DNA from: Halobacillus shinanisalinarum
Lineage (GTDB): Bacteria; Bacillota; Bacilli; Bacillales; Halobacillaceae
Assembly: GCF_022919835.1 (NCBI RefSeq)
Contig: NZ_CP095074.1
Location: 2,232,001 to 2,296,000, forward strand
Direction of reading: 5' to 3'
DNA length: 64,000 nt
This document shows, in pieces, positions 27,164-38,197 of this stretch. Numbering within the stretch: the first letter of the stretch is position 1; every line of letters begins with the position of its first letter. Under the pieces are notes generated by a model. The model was given only the letters and a program-made list of their open reading frames with translations, searched no databases and was not told the DNA's origin. The translations under genes and the position numbers were made by a program.

Positions 27164-28324
27164 TTAGTTATTTGCTGCATAACTTGTCGCCATGACACTC
27201 CCTTCATCTGCCACTAAAGTGATCTCACTGTCTGGTGAGGGGTCACCGATCACAGCATTGTCCTCAATCACACTTCCCTCAGCAATAATGGCCCGGTTAA
27301 TATTTACATTTTTACCGATTTTTACATTAGGCATAACGACTGAGTCTTTAACAGTCGCCCCCTCATTTACGTGTACACCATAAAAGATAATCGACATGTC
27401 AATCGTGCCGTAAATCCGGCAGCCTTCATTGATCAAAGCCCCTCGAACCAAGGCTGCGGGGGAAATGTATTGAGCCGGCTGGTTTGGGTTCTTCGAATAG
27501 ATGCGCCACGTATGATCGTTCAAATTCAGTTCAGGTTGTTTTTTAAGCAAATCCATATTCGCTTCCCACAAGCTTTCGACCGTTCCAACATCCTTCCAGT
27601 AACCTTCAAACGTGTAGGCCATCAACCTTTTCCGATCAGCAAGCAGTTTAGGTATAATATCTTTTCCAAAGTCATGAGAGGAGTGACTCTTCTCTTCGTC
27701 CTCCATTAAATAGCGTTTCAAAACCTCCCAACGAAAAATGTAAACACCCATTGAAGCAAGATTGCTCATCGGATATTCCGGTTTCTCGTCAAATTCGGTA
27801 ATTCGCCCTTGGCCATCTGTATTCATTATTCCGAATCGACTCGCTTCCCCCCAAGGTACTTCAATAACCGATATCGTCGCATCTGCTCCACTTCCTCGAT
27901 GGTAATCCAGCATCTCACCGTAATCCATTTTATATATATGATCCCCTGATAGAATCAGCACGTGTTCAGGATTGTATTGATTTAAAAAATCTATGTTCCT
28001 ATAGATTGCATTGGCTGTTCCTGTGTACCAGCCTCCGCCTTCTGATTGCATATACGGAGGGAGTACAGACACACCCCCATGTTTACGATCTAAATCCCAC
28101 GAAGAACCAATTCCGATATAATTATTTAATATAAGCGGCTCATATTGGGTTAACACACCGACGGTATCGATTCCAGAATTCGTGCAATTACTTAAGGGGA
28201 AATCAATGATTCGATATTTACCGCCGAAGTAAACAGCTGGCTTCGCGATTTTCCTCGTTAGTGATTTCAACCTCGTTCCTTGACCACCAGCTAATAGCAT
28301 TGCCACACATTCTTTACCTTTCAT
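27164..28324 (-). CDS. glgC: glucose-1-phosphate adenylyltransferase GlgC
   Basis: Makes ADP-glucose from ATP and glucose-1-phosphate, the committed step of glycogen synthesis. 386 residues: nucleotide-binding [45 protein letters not shown], and a C-terminal left-handed helix domain ([21 protein letters not shown]). AGGAGG precedes ATG 28324. It overlaps the end of glgB by 11 bases. Confidence 0.97.
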   Translation of the reverse strand: MKGKECVAMLLAGGQGTRLKSLTRKIAKPAVYFGGKYRIIDFPLSNCTNSGIDTVGVLTQYEPLILNNYIGIGSSWDLDRKHGGVSVLPPYMQSEGGGWYTGTANAIYRNIDFLNQYNPEHVLILSGDHIYKMDYGEMLDYHRGSGADATISVIEVPWGEASRFGIMNTDGQGRITEFDEKPEYPMSNLASMGVYIFRWEVLKRYLMEDEEKSHSSHDFGKDIIPKLLADRKRLMAYTFEGYWKDVGTVESLWEANMDLLKKQPELNLNDHTWRIYSKNPNQPAQYISPAALVRGALINEGCRIYGTIDMSIIFYGVHVNEGATVKDSVVMPNVKIGKNVNINRAIIAEGSVIEDNAVIGDPSPDSEITLVADEGSVMATSYAANN

Positions 28325-30233
28325 AGTCCTCCCCCTTTACTTTCGATGTACATTTCAAAAAGCTTACGGCGAGTGGCGGGATCGTCATTTCGATATGTTG
28401 ATCCTGACCTTGCCAGGGCTCGGTGATTGCTTTTAATGTAAGGCCATTCGATTGCCCTGAGCCGCCAAAATGGACCGCGTCACTTGTAAAGATTTCTTTA
28501 TACGTACCGCTTTTCGGCACACCAACCTTGTAGCCATGATACACCTCAGGAGTGAAATTACAGACAACTACAAGCTGATCATTGGTAGAACGGCTATTTC
28601 GTACAAAAGAAAGAATACTTTGCTCGAAATTATGCGGATCAATCCAAAAAAAGCCTTCTTGATCATGATCAAGTTCCCATAGTGCGGGCATATCTCGATA
28701 TAACTGATGAAGCTGTTTCATAAAGTTCAAAATGGCCCTATGAGAATCATAATCCAACAATTCCCAGTCCAATTCATCCATATCCTTCCATTCATGGAAC
28801 TGCCCGAATTCACCCCCCATAAATAACAGTTTCTTTCCGGGATGTGCATACATATACGCTAAAAACGCACGGAGGTTAGCAAACTTTTGCCAATAATCAC
28901 CCGGCATTTTATTTAACAATGACTTTTTCCCGTGAACGACTTCATCATGAGAAATCGGCAGCACAAAGTTCTCTGAATAAGCATAATGGAGCGAGAATGT
29001 AATCAAGTTATGATGGTATTTGCGGTGAACCGGCTCCATCTCCATATAACGAAGCATGTCATTCATCCAGCCCATATTCCATTTATAATTAAATCCGAGT
29101 CCTCCTATGTATGTAGGTGCACTCACAAGCGGCCACGATGTTGATTCTTCGGCCATCATTAGCACATTTGGCACCTCTTCATAGATCGCTTCATTCAATC
29201 TTTTAATAAAATCAACCGCCTCAAGATTCTCTCTTCCTCCATATTCATTCAACTCCCATTCCCCATCTTCTTTGCCAAAGTCCAAATACAACATACTGGC
29301 GACAGCATCGACTCTCAGTCCATCCAAGTGGAATTCTTTTAACCAATAAATTGCATTAGAGATTAGAAAACTCTGAACCTCGTTCCTAGCAAAATCAAAA
29401 GTCAGCGTTCCCCATTGCGTTTTCTCCGCCTTCTTAGGATTGGCATATTCATAGAGCGCCTCTCCATCAAAGCGTCTAAGTCCATGTTGATCCTTACAAA
29501 AATGACCGGGCACCCAGTCAAGAATCACCCCAATGCTGTGCTCATGACATTGGTCAACGAAATAACGAAAATCATCAGGTGTCCCGTACCTAGCTGTGAC
29601 CGCGTAATAGCCAGTAGCCTGGTACCCCCAGGAGCGGTCAAACGGATGCTCCGTTAACGGCAGCAGCTCAATATGTGTATAGCCAAGATCCTTTACATAG
29701 GGAATGACCATCTCCGCGTAATCGCGATAGTTATAAAAAATTTCCTCCTCAATATTTTTCCAAGAACCTAAATGCAGTTCATAGATAGACATGGGTGATT
29801 CATATAGATTCATCCCTTCTCGCCGCTTCATCCACTGATCATCCTGCCAGACGTAACCATCTAGCGAATACACTACCGAGGCTGTAGCGGGGCGAAGCTC
29901 GCTTGAGAACGCATAGGGATCAGCCTTTAACTGCAAATGCCCATGTGCCGTCAAAACCTCATACTTATAAATGGTGCCTTTCTCTAGTTCAGGAATGAAC
30001 ACACACCACAAGCCGTTCACATTCAACTTCTCCATCTGATGTTGTCTGCCATCCCACTTATTAAATATTCCTACGACACTTACTTGCTCAGCGTTCGGAG
30101 CCCATACCATAAAACGAACCCCGGGTTTCCCATCCACTGTTACCACATGTGCACCGAGGAGCTGATAGCTATAGCGGAGATTTCCTTGGTGGAACAAATA
30201 AATATCGTGATCAATTGCTGTCTCGTCTACCAC
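28314..30233 (-). CDS. glgB: 1,4-alpha-glucan branching enzyme GlgB
   Basis: Introduces alpha-1,6 branches into glycogen. 639 residues: an N-terminal CBM48 domain ([24 protein letters not shown]), and a GH13 barrel with [19 protein letters not shown], nucleophile [11 protein letters not shown], acid/base MMAEEST and [11 protein letters not shown]. First gene of the glg operon (glgB-C-D-A-P plus GH13). Confidence 0.97.
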   Translation of the reverse strand: MVDETAIDHDIYLFHQGNLRYSYQLLGAHVVTVDGKPGVRFMVWAPNAEQVSVVGIFNKWDGRQHQMEKLNVNGLWCVFIPELEKGTIYKYEVLTAHGHLQLKADPYAFSSELRPATASVVYSLDGYVWQDDQWMKRREGMNLYESPMSIYELHLGSWKNIEEEIFYNYRDYAEMVIPYVKDLGYTHIELLPLTEHPFDRSWGYQATGYYAVTARYGTPDDFRYFVDQCHEHSIGVILDWVPGHFCKDQHGLRRFDGEALYEYANPKKAEKTQWGTLTFDFARNEVQSFLISNAIYWLKEFHLDGLRVDAVASMLYLDFGKEDGEWELNEYGGRENLEAVDFIKRLNEAIYEEVPNVLMMAEESTSWPLVSAPTYIGGLGFNYKWNMGWMNDMLRYMEMEPVHRKYHHNLITFSLHYAYSENFVLPISHDEVVHGKKSLLNKMPGDYWQKFANLRAFLAYMYAHPGKKLLFMGGEFGQFHEWKDMDELDWELLDYDSHRAILNFMKQLHQLYRDMPALWELDHDQEGFFWIDPHNFEQSILSFVRNSRSTNDQLVVVCNFTPEVYHGYKVGVPKSGTYKEIFTSDAVHFGGSGQSNGLTLKAITEPWQGQDQHIEMTIPPLAVSFLKCTSKVKGEDYER

Positions 30234-30323
30234 ACACCATCACTCCCCTATTCATATGCTAGATTTTCCATAACATAACTTTTTTGTTTGTACTATAAGC
30301 ATAAAAGGTTCATGAGATGATTA

Positions 30324-30352
30324 CAATTAAAATTTTCCGAAAACTTTGTCAA
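30324..30352 (-). promoter_or_regulatory. putative promoter of the glg operon
   Basis: On the minus strand TTGACA, 17-base spacer, TAATTG, about 90 bases before glgB. The -35 is perfect and the -10 is weak. In B. subtilis the glg operon is sporulation (sigma-E) controlled, so this sigma-A reading is tentative. Confidence 0.4.
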
Positions 30353-30438
30353 CTTATGAGGGATCTTGTAAACCTGCAATATTTTAAACTAAAAAAGATG
30401 CAGATGAGCCCGAGACTCTTCCACACCTTCATAAATTG

Positions 30439-30750
30439 CTACTGCTTTCGGTCATACTCGTTTTCATAATGCTTTCTTAGCTGAAAGCGATGAAATAAAC
30501 GAATCGTCGGACGTATTAACATCTGCACACTTCCTAAGACAAATAACGTTACGCCCCATTCTTTTAACGATTCGAAATAAAAGAAAACACTTCCGATCAG
30601 AAACCACATTCCTAGTAAAAAATCATTAATGGTGTACATCATGTCATAGCCTTTTTTAACAAAAAGGTCATGGTCACCCATCTTTATATCTACGTAATCT
30701 TGTTTGCTATTCGTTTGCGCATTAGCCGTTTGTTCCTTACGCGTTGGCAT
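30439..30750 (-). CDS. yrhK: YrhK-domain membrane protein
   Basis: 103-residue protein with a hydrophilic N-terminus, two hydrophobic helices (DFLLGMWFLIGSVFFYF, EWGVTLFVLGSVQMLI) and a basic tail, matching the YrhK-like domain. Function unknown. Monocistronic; not obviously linked to the glycogen operon downstream. Confidence 0.75.
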   Translation of the reverse strand: MPTRKEQTANAQTNSKQDYVDIKMGDHDLFVKKGYDMMYTINDFLLGMWFLIGSVFFYFESLKEWGVTLFVLGSVQMLIRPTIRLFHRFQLRKHYENEYDRKQ

Positions 30751-30913
30751 TGAGCATCGCTCCTTTTGTCCCCCAAAAAAAACTGTCTTTTTTTATCTTT
30801 CCTACTTAGCACGATCATAAACTTTTATTAAAAGCAAGTTATTTTGAGACACGAATAATCATTGATAAGATATAGTTGTATTGAAGTACAAAAAGAAAGA
30901 AGATGAAATCATC

Positions 30914-31942
30914 ATGTCTGAAGAAACAAAATCCAAACAGGTGAATACGATCCCATTCTCAGTACTTGACCTTGCTCCAATCACCGTCAAACATACAGCA
31001 ACAGATGCCTTTAAAAACACGGTTGACCTCGCTCAGCATGTGGAAAAATGGGGCTATAACAGATATTGGATGGCTGAGCATCATAACATGCCATTTATCG
31101 CCAGTTCAGCAACTTCCGTTATTATTGGACATGTTGCCGCCCATACATCAACCATAAGGATTGGTTCAGGCGGTGTGATGCTGCCAAATCATGCGCCACT
31201 CGTCATTGCTGAACAGTTCGGAACACTGGAATCACTTTTTCCAGGAAGAGTTGACCTTGGTTTAGGACGTGCGCCAGGGACTGATCCCATCACAATCAGA
31301 GCACTAAGAAGAGATTCAAGAAGTGATGGCAATGATTTTCCGCAGCAGCTCGCTGAACTGCGTGGTTATTTTGACCCTGATTTACGTTCGGAAAAAAACC
31401 ATGTCAGAGCCGTTCCAGGGGAAGGTTTGGATATCCCGATTTGGCTGTTAGGTTCAAGTGGATTCAGCGCCCAGCTTTCTGGCCAACTCGGACTGCCATT
31501 CTCATTCGCCAGCCATTTCTCACCGAACAATACAATAGCTGCTCTCGATTTATATCGGCGCAACTTCAAACCGTCAAAAACGCTTGAAGCTCCACATGCG
31601 ATGTTAGGCGTCAATGTTGTTGCAGCAGACACAGATGAGGAGGCGGAGTACTTGGCCACGACCTTACAACAACAATTTCTGAACATCATCCGAAATCGAG
31701 AAACACCCCTGCAGCCGCCGGTTGAAAATATGGATGAGATATGGACAGAACATGAGAAAGCAGCTTTGCAGCAACAGTTAGGGGCTTCCATAATCGGAAG
31801 TAAGCAAACGGTGAAACATAAGCTGCAGGCTTTTATTGAGGAGACACAAGCAGATGAGCTAATGATTACCTCACAAATTTATGACCATAAGAAACGTCTG
31901 CGCTCTTATGAAATCGTAGCTGAGATTAAAGCGGAGGGATAA
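30914..31942 (+). CDS. LLM-class flavin-dependent oxidoreductase (luciferase family, group 1)
   Basis: Bacterial luciferase-like TIM barrel of 342 residues. Group 1 features: [11 protein letters not shown] at the N-terminus, [52 protein letters not shown] and [16 protein letters not shown]. It probably uses FMNH2 and oxygen on an unknown substrate. ATG at 30914 (MSEETK) is preferred to the upstream ATG. It precedes the SDR gene by 3 bases and is coupled to it. Confidence 0.85.
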   Translation: MSEETKSKQVNTIPFSVLDLAPITVKHTATDAFKNTVDLAQHVEKWGYNRYWMAEHHNMPFIASSATSVIIGHVAAHTSTIRIGSGGVMLPNHAPLVIAEQFGTLESLFPGRVDLGLGRAPGTDPITIRALRRDSRSDGNDFPQQLAELRGYFDPDLRSEKNHVRAVPGEGLDIPIWLLGSSGFSAQLSGQLGLPFSFASHFSPNNTIAALDLYRRNFKPSKTLEAPHAMLGVNVVAADTDEEAEYLATTLQQQFLNIIRNRETPLQPPVENMDEIWTEHEKAALQQQLGASIIGSKQTVKHKLQAFIEETQADELMITSQIYDHKKRLRSYEIVAEIKAEG

Positions 31943-31945
31943 AGA

Positions 31946-32662
31946 ATGCAATCACTACAAGGTAAAACTGCGTTAATCACCGGAGCCGGCCGTGGAATCG
32001 GCCGAGCCACCGCGATCGCTTTAGCAAAAGAAGGGGTTCATGTTGGGTTAGTCGGTTTAACCGAAGCCAATTTAGAGAAAGTTTCAGCAGAACTCGAGAG
32101 CGTTGGTATAAACATATCGGTAGCTTCAGCAGATGTGTCTGATATCGAATCCGTCAATCAAGCTGTTAAACAAGTGAAAAGCGACCTAGGTTCCATCGAT
32201 ATCCTGATTAACAATGCCGGAATCGGGAAATATGGCGGGTTTATGGATTTAAATCCTGAAGAATGGGAAAAAGTGATCCAGGTTAACTTAATGGGGACCT
32301 ATTATGTCTCTAGAGCCGTCTTGCCAGGGATGATAGAACAGAAGAGCGGTGATATTGTTAACATTTCTTCCACCTCAGGGCTAAGAGGAACGGCTAACTC
32401 AAGTGCCTATAGTGCATCAAAGTTTGGCATTCTTGGCCTATCTGAATCCTTAATGCAAGAAGTAAGGAAGCACAACATCCGCGTGAATGCAATCACACCA
32501 AGCCGGGTAGCCACAAACTTTACTGGACAATATCAAGCAGATGAAGAAACAGACCATTTGATGCAGCCGGAGGATTTAGCTGAATATATTATTTCCCAGC
32601 TTAAACTTAATCCCCGAACGTTTGTTAAGTCTGCCAGCCTATGGGCAACAAATCCTTTTTAA
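31946..32662 (+). CDS. yoxD: short-chain dehydrogenase, YoxD-like
   Basis: NAD(P)-dependent SDR of 238 residues, close to B. subtilis YoxD in length and sequence. Cofactor motif [27 protein letters not shown], catalytic Ser in NISSTSG and YSASK. The tail [15 protein letters not shown] is characteristic of the YoxD group. Substrate unknown (annotated 3-oxoacyl reductase by homology). Second gene of a two-gene unit with the LLM oxidoreductase. Confidence 0.88.
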   Translation: MQSLQGKTALITGAGRGIGRATAIALAKEGVHVGLVGLTEANLEKVSAELESVGINISVASADVSDIESVNQAVKQVKSDLGSIDILINNAGIGKYGGFMDLNPEEWEKVIQVNLMGTYYVSRAVLPGMIEQKSGDIVNISSTSGLRGTANSSAYSASKFGILGLSESLMQEVRKHNIRVNAITPSRVATNFTGQYQADEETDHLMQPEDLAEYIISQLKLNPRTFVKSASLWATNPF

Positions 32663-32669
32663 GAATAAA

Positions 32670-32705
32670 AACTCCCCCAAGGTGCGAGGGGCGCCTTGGG
32701 GAGTT
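32670..32705. terminator. bidirectional hairpin between yoxD and the sugar ABC operon
   Basis: AACTCCCCCAAGG / CCTTGGGGAGTT with an 11-base loop and a single bulge. The U tract is on the minus side (TTTTTATTC), so it best serves the ABC transporter operon, while also lying just after yoxD. Confidence 0.75.
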
Positions 32706-32775
32706 GCTATCTCTAAAGGATGGCCGAATATTTTTGCTTTCGTCGCGGATGCCAACTCCGTAACCTCTGAAAACC

Positions 32776-33621
32776 TTATCCCTTGATAGCTCCCTCTGTC
32801 ATTCCTTTAGCAATACGCTGCTGGAAGATCGCATATAAAATGATAACTGGTACAATAGCAATCGTTAAACTCGCAAAAAGGGTGCCCCATGCATTGGTGT
32901 ACTGTGCTTCGCTGCTGATAAAGTCAATCGCCAGCGCCAATGTGTAATTTTCTTCTGTCTGTAGAAAGATGAGGGCCATAAAATATTCATTCCAAAACTG
33001 GATGGCATTCATAATCGTAACCGTAATAATCCCTGACATCGAAAGCGGTGTAATGATTTTTAACAAAACACCATATGGTGAAAGTCCATCCATAGCCGCT
33101 GATTCTTCCAATGACTTCGGAATCGTACTCATGAAGCTCGTTAACACAAAGATCGTGAACGGAAGCTGACTGACAGCGTAGACAATCGCGAGACCGTAAA
33201 TATTATCGAGCATATTAAACCGCGCCAGTAAAAAGAATAATGGAATCCAGCCTAATACCATTGGAATCATCATGGCGGAAACATAAAGAGTAAATAGGAA
33301 TTGACTTCCCCGGAATCGCAAACGTTCGATTGCATAGGCTGTAGGGATGGCGAGAACTAATGTTAACAAGGCACCTACTACTGTTACGATCAAACTGTTA
33401 AATACACTTGTATCAATATTATATTCTGTCCAAGCTGTGACGAAATTTCCCATATTGAGCGACTCTGGCCACCCCCATGGATTTGCATAAATCTCGCCAT
33501 TCGATTTAAATGATCCGATAAACATCCATATGATTGGATAGAGTACAGCAAGCGACCATAGGACAAGTGGTATTCGGATGCCAGCTCTCCCCATGATGTG
33601 ACCAATACTACGACGTTTCAC
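32776..33621 (-). CDS. CUT1 sugar ABC transporter permease, MalG type
   Basis: 281-residue permease with six helices and the EAA loop LEESAAMDGLSPYGVLLKIITPLS, followed by FWNEYFMALIFL. Partner of the upstream permease and solute-binding lipoprotein. Last gene of the three-gene operon. No ATPase is encoded here, so a shared ATPase of the MsmX kind is probably used. Substrate unknown (oligosaccharide likely). Confidence 0.9.
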   Translation of the reverse strand: MKRRSIGHIMGRAGIRIPLVLWSLAVLYPIIWMFIGSFKSNGEIYANPWGWPESLNMGNFVTAWTEYNIDTSVFNSLIVTVVGALLTLVLAIPTAYAIERLRFRGSQFLFTLYVSAMMIPMVLGWIPLFFLLARFNMLDNIYGLAIVYAVSQLPFTIFVLTSFMSTIPKSLEESAAMDGLSPYGVLLKIITPLSMSGIITVTIMNAIQFWNEYFMALIFLQTEENYTLALAIDFISSEAQYTNAWGTLFASLTIAIVPVIILYAIFQQRIAKGMTEGAIKG

Positions 33622-33647
33622 TATCTCCCCTCCTATGCCTATTCATA

Positions 33648-34541
33648 CTAGTATTCCACCCGTTCGCGGCGCATAATGAATTGCAAAATCAGTACAGTTA
33701 CCAATGAAAAGATCAAAATCATAACACCGATCGTTGCACCATAACCAAAATTGTATTGCACGAAAGCCTGTTCATATAAATACGATCCCATTACGTGGGT
33801 GGAATTGTTAGGCCCCCCGCCTGTCATGATTTGAACGATGATAAACGAACCATTTAATGTCGTTATTACGATGTAGAGAATAGAAATTTTTATTTGCGGC
33901 CAGACGAGTGGTAACGTCACTTTCCAAAATTGCTGCCATTCATTGGCACCATCAATTTCTGCTGCCTCATAATAGCTTTTTGAGACGTTAGCAATCCCTC
34001 CCATGAGCATCAACATGAACAATCCAATACCAGCCCATATAGATGGTAAGACAAGACTAGGCAATGCCCAGTCTTCACTACCTAGCCAAGGTCTCGCCCA
34101 GTCCTCCAAGCCCATAAATTGCAGCCCCGAATTCACGAGTCCCAGGCTCGGATTGTAAATAAACGTCCAAAGGATCCCGATGACCACAACAGACATAATA
34201 TTCGGAAAAAAGAAAACGATCCGGTAAAAAGGTGCCTCTTTTATCTTTAATTGGGTTAAGGCAACAGCAAAGAAAAGCGCCAATACCATAATCCCTAACA
34301 CTTTCGTCGCAACAAGGAAATAGTCATGAATAATGGTCATTGGGATGATCTCATCATTAAATAATTGTATGTAGTTGCTAATTCCAATAAATTCTTTACT
34401 TTCTGATGAACCTGACCATTCGAAAAATGAATAGTACAATCCACTGAACAAAGGGTACAAAGTGAAAATTGAAAACATAATAAAAGTTGGAATTAAACAA
34501 AAGGCTAAAAACAGGTATTTTTGTTTTTTAGACTGTACCAC
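33648..34541 (-). CDS. CUT1 sugar ABC transporter permease, MalF type
   Basis: 297-residue permease with six helices: N-terminal FCLIPTFIMFSIFTLYPLFSG and EAA loop YYEAAEIDGANEWQQFWKVTLPLVWP. Forms a heterodimer with the MalG-type subunit encoded 26 bases downstream. Sugar class inferred from the family and from the cre site in front of the operon. Confidence 0.9.
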   Translation of the reverse strand: MVQSKKQKYLFLAFCLIPTFIMFSIFTLYPLFSGLYYSFFEWSGSSESKEFIGISNYIQLFNDEIIPMTIIHDYFLVATKVLGIMVLALFFAVALTQLKIKEAPFYRIVFFFPNIMSVVVIGILWTFIYNPSLGLVNSGLQFMGLEDWARPWLGSEDWALPSLVLPSIWAGIGLFMLMLMGGIANVSKSYYEAAEIDGANEWQQFWKVTLPLVWPQIKISILYIVITTLNGSFIIVQIMTGGGPNNSTHVMGSYLYEQAFVQYNFGYGATIGVMILIFSLVTVLILQFIMRRERVEY

Positions 34542-34632
34542 CTAATCCCTCTTTCCCTTGAGATATAAGTAGGTATGGAATATAAAAACGTGAGGTTCAC
34601 ACACCTTACATTCCATACCATAGACATCCCTC

Positions 34633-35973
34633 TTACTTGCTGTTCCGATATTCAGCTGCAGCTTCCTCTGCCTGCTGTGTAAATTCTTCTGCTGTAATAT
34701 TACCTAGCATTAACGACACCAATGCATTGCTAATCGGTGTTTCCAGTTCCGCACTCATTGGGTGTGGTTTTTGATAGATTTTAACCTGTTCTGGATCGTT
34801 AATCATTGCATTCGCTTCAATTAAATAATCCGAAACATTTTCATTCTGCGACAAATCAACACCATTGATGTTCATGATCGCACCCGTATGCTCAGAGAAA
34901 AGGGTGGCATATTCTTTCGTGAAAACAAAGTCTACGAAAGCCTTGGCTGCTTCAGGATTATCCGCTTCCTCAGCAATCGCAAGCGGTCTTAGGTCTGGAA
35001 CAACGGCAAAGGGTTCGCCAGCATCCTGCATTGGAGAAGGTATAAAGCCATACGTAAAGTCTTCCGGCTTATCTTTTTCCATTTCATTTGGCAGCCAGAA
35101 TCCTACAGGAATAAAAGCATTTTTATGAAGAAGGAAGTTCATTTGCGATTGGGTGTGGTTCAAAGCTCCAAACCCTTCGTCGATGTAGCCTTCTTTTTGC
35201 ATTTTCTCCACCTTTTTCATTACTTCAAGTACGGGTTCACTCGTCCAAGCGCCTTCTTTACCTGTAATCACGTCTTCAAGCAGTTGATCCCCGCCTGCAG
35301 CTCCAAAGGCTGGATAAAGCATCCCACGCAAGAAGTAATAAGGGTGTTGACCGGTTGTAACGAACGGAGCAATATCTTCGCCCTCCTGAATATCACCCAT
35401 TGTACTCATAAAGCTTTCAAAATCTGTTGGAACTTCGTAACCTTCAGCTTCAAACCAAGCCTCATCGTACCATGTTCCCCATGTGTCAAATACTAGAGGT
35501 AAAGAATAGATTTCACCATCATATTTAGCTGGATCTACAATAAAACTTTCTGTAATAGGAGTGCCGTCGACCTCTACATCTTTCACCCATTCTGTCAGGT
35601 TCATTAGCTGGCCATCTTCAACCATCTGTGTTTCACTCGAACCTGCCCCATCAATATACACTACGTCAGGCGGATCACCAGAAACCCAGCGTGACCTCAT
35701 CTCTTCGTTAATGTTCGGACCGGCATGCTCGGTTATCGTCACATCAGGATACTCCTCTTTAAAATCAGCGATAACTTCTTTCCACCATGAGTCGCCGTAC
35801 CCACCAACAAAATATTGAATTTCAAGTTCGCCATTCACTTTTCCATCATTAGCTATCTCGCTGTTATCCCCATCAGAAGATGCCTCTTCATCAGAAGAAC
35901 AACCAACTACTAAAATCAGCATCAAAATCGCTATCCAACCGAACAAAACAGGACCTTTGAATACCTTCTTCAA
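34633..35973 (-). CDS. sugar-binding lipoprotein of a CUT1 ABC transporter
   Basis: Extracellular solute-binding protein family 1, about 446 residues: signal peptide with lipobox LILVVGC, acidic linker, then LEIQYFVGGYGDSWWKEVIADFKEEYP and the C-terminal GNITAEEFTQQAEEAAAEY. TTG at 35973 is the probable start, nine bases after GGGGGAAG; the upstream ATGs lack ribosome sites. First gene of the operon, with a perfect sigma-A promoter and cre site upstream. Confidence 0.9.
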   Translation of the reverse strand: MKKVFKGPVLFGWIAILMLILVVGCSSDEEASSDGDNSEIANDGKVNGELEIQYFVGGYGDSWWKEVIADFKEEYPDVTITEHAGPNINEEMRSRWVSGDPPDVVYIDGAGSSETQMVEDGQLMNLTEWVKDVEVDGTPITESFIVDPAKYDGEIYSLPLVFDTWGTWYDEAWFEAEGYEVPTDFESFMSTMGDIQEGEDIAPFVTTGQHPYYFLRGMLYPAFGAAGGDQLLEDVITGKEGAWTSEPVLEVMKKVEKMQKEGYIDEGFGALNHTQSQMNFLLHKNAFIPVGFWLPNEMEKDKPEDFTYGFIPSPMQDAGEPFAVVPDLRPLAIAEEADNPEAAKAFVDFVFTKEYATLFSEHTGAIMNINGVDLSQNENVSDYLIEANAMINDPEQVKIYQKPHPMSAELETPISNALVSLMLGNITAEEFTQQAEEAAAEYRNSK

Positions 35974-36138
35974 GCTGCTTCCCCCTTTGATTTTTATTGA
36001 ATATATGAAACGCATTAACCCTTCGTTCAAGGTTAATGTTGTTCCCTCGAAATCAACTGCTTTACCTCTTGAGCTACTTCGAGAGGTTGGTCCCTATCTA
36101 TTTTTATGAAACCAGACAGCATTCTATCACACTATTTA

Positions 36139-36152
36139 CTTAAGCGCTTTCA
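36139..36152 (-). promoter_or_regulatory. cre site (CcpA operator)
   Basis: TGAAAGCGCTTAAG on the minus strand matches the cre core TGWAARCGYTW. It lies just downstream of the expected transcription start of the sugar ABC operon, the position of a roadblock-type catabolite repression site. A LacI-family local operator is the alternative. Confidence 0.65.
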
Positions 36153-36169
36153 TTTTTAAAGTTGTTTTA

Positions 36170-36198
36170 ATCATAGTCCTACTGAACTATTTTGTCAA
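36170..36198 (-). promoter_or_regulatory. sigma-A promoter of the sugar ABC operon
   Basis: TTGACA, 17-base spacer, TATGAT on the minus strand, followed by the cre site about 20 bases downstream and the lipoprotein start about 200 bases downstream. Confidence 0.8.
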
Positions 36199-36332
36199 TG
36201 AAACGACAGAAAATTAGAAATTTTATTTCAATGACCTTCTATATCTTTATTTATTTCGTAAGATTTTATGATCGATTGAGGGTACGATGGGATTATATTT
36301 ATAAAAAGAAGTGGGGCAACAAAGGAAGAGAC

Positions 36333-36750
36333 ATAAGTGACAAAAGGGCTATTGTGATAAATGAATTCGCTCAAGCTCCAGAAGAGGATTTCAATGCCTG
36401 GCTTGATTCTGAGATTGTAAAGCAATGGATGTTTCCAAATGGAGACGTTAGACGTATAGACATTGATGCACGTGTCGGGCTTCTCTTTTGTAGACCTTCG
36501 TGATGGAGAGGAAATAGATCATTGTGGAAATTACCTTGAGCTTTATCACCCTCATCGCCTTGCTTTTACATGGGCAATCCCAGAAAAATCTTCTGGTGAG
36601 GATCGCGTCATGGTAGACATTGCCGAAACAGACACGGGAAGTAAACTTACACTGACAGTCGAGATGGATCCGAACTGGACTGAGTACATTCCGCAAACAG
36701 AGAAAGCATGGTCGATAATGCTCGATGCTATGGAGAAAATAGTTAAGTAG
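36333..36750 (+). pseudogene. SRPBCC (AHSA1-like) protein, damaged
   Basis: The product would be a polyketide-cyclase/AHSA1-like small ligand-binding fold: ISDKRAIVINEFAQAPEEDF, WLDSEIVKQWMFP, then in another frame GFSFVDLRDGEEIDHCGNYLEL to AWSIMLDAMEKIVK. The shift is at the GGG near 36477-36479 (family members have GG before F-x-F, so two G appear missing or one is extra). The codon expected to start the gene, five bases after AAAGGAAGAG, is ATA at 36333, not ATG. With both faults it is probably not expressed properly. Confidence 0.75.
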
Positions 36751-36777
36751 AAAAAAAGCTTCTGTTCAGTTCTCTTC

Positions 36778-38184
36778 TCATGAAGAAGTCCGCTGAGTCA
36801 GAAGCTTTTGCTTTGTATATTTTTCTATCCATGGGATCAGTATTATCGCTATCATGGTTGGAGGGAAAAATAGCCCAAGGCCAAGCAATAGGTAGCTAAT
36901 TATTTGAAGAAATTCATTTTTCGATACATTTCTACGCTGAATTTGGTGCATTCGTTCAAAAATTTGCCGATGGAGCTCATAAACGGCCAAGTAAACGAAT
37001 CCGATGATCTGAATCAGTAAACCTATCCCCATGCCATCAATTGCCCATACAGTAAAGACAAACGTCAAAAAAAGCGGACTAATTCCTGCCAAAGCCCATT
37101 TATAATATGTGGATTGCCAGCCTTTTTCCTCAATAGGAAGAACACTAAGAATCGGTTGCTGCCGAAATTGATCCTCAAACAGGCTTAAAGATACCTCTAT
37201 ATAAATAAAGAGAGCGATTGGAGCCGTGATAATGAGTATCCACTCTACTTGCCCCGGTAAAACACCCAGAACAACAACACAAGATAGAACCGTAATCCCC
37301 ACATAGTTGAACTGTGCTTGCAGATGGTTTCTCCAAAGTCTATGATAAAGGGAATGGATATTAGTAAAACGCTGTTGAGCCCTGCGGCTTCTTAGGTAGG
37401 TTTGTAGAATACCATATCGCTTAGGTGGTTTAATATTTATTTTCGTAATCTGACTGATTAACTTGATATTCCACACCTTAGCATCATTGGTAGCAACAAC
37501 CTTTCCCCAGTTCACCTGCTGTAACACTTTTGGGATCAAGTACACGTTCATTCCCGCAAGAATGAGGAAAAGACAAATACCTATGGCCCACTCAGGCAAC
37601 CCTTCCTGAAAGATCAGGAAACCATACCGAGTCCCGGAGGAGAAAGCAGCAATAAAGAAAATAATGAGAAGTTTTCTCCAGCGAGGCAAGGAATACATTT
37701 TCCAATGAATGATCACCGTCAGCAGGAAAAACAAGCTGTAAATGAAGGCAACATTTAGTGAAAAGAACAGTGAAAATGGTGTCACTATTCCAATTAAAGT
37801 GGCTGACACAAATGCAATACATGTATGAACCAACACTCGCTCTGCAACTACGTACCACAATATCCGTTTCCTAGAATGGGGCAGCATACTAATTTTCAAT
37901 TCAGAGGAGGTAAACGATAACCCTGGATGGAAAAATGACTGGCCACATGCTCGAAGCAACAAAATAATGGGGAGTACCCACAACCAGTCAGCAATCGTCA
38001 CTTGCCATGTTTCAATTAACGGTAGAAAATCTTGCAGCCATTCATATATAATGAACAACATAATGACAACGTAGACCGCCAAATAGAAGACAATAGTCCA
38101 ATCAAAATTCAAGATAAGCGCCTGCTTATAGAGATTCCGCTTCTTCCTTGATCGTTCCCGCGTACCCATCTGTACACAGCCCAT
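36778..38184 (-). CDS. ABC transporter permease, EcsB/YthQ-like
   Basis: Large membrane protein of about 468 residues with ten or more hydrophobic helices; the central RLWRNHLQAQFNYVGITVLS resembles the EcsB family. It pairs with the ATPase gene directly upstream, which is broken by an in-frame stop. The start is uncertain: ATG at 38184 (MGCVQMG) or 38169 (MGTRERSRKK); the longest reading from 38262 overlaps the ATPase gene. In B. subtilis EcsAB affects secretion and intramembrane proteolysis; the role here is not shown. Confidence 0.65.
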   Translation of the reverse strand: MGCVQMGTRERSRKKRNLYKQALILNFDWTIVFYLAVYVVIMLFIIYEWLQDFLPLIETWQVTIADWLWVLPIILLLRACGQSFFHPGLSFTSSELKISMLPHSRKRILWYVVAERVLVHTCIAFVSATLIGIVTPFSLFFSLNVAFIYSLFFLLTVIIHWKMYSLPRWRKLLIIFFIAAFSSGTRYGFLIFQEGLPEWAIGICLFLILAGMNVYLIPKVLQQVNWGKVVATNDAKVWNIKLISQITKINIKPPKRYGILQTYLRSRRAQQRFTNIHSLYHRLWRNHLQAQFNYVGITVLSCVVVLGVLPGQVEWILIITAPIALFIYIEVSLSLFEDQFRQQPILSVLPIEEKGWQSTYYKWALAGISPLFLTFVFTVWAIDGMGIGLLIQIIGFVYLAVYELHRQIFERMHQIQRRNVSKNEFLQIISYLLLGLGLFFPPTMIAIILIPWIEKYTKQKLLTQRTSS

Positions 38185-38197
38185 GAGGAAGAATTCA

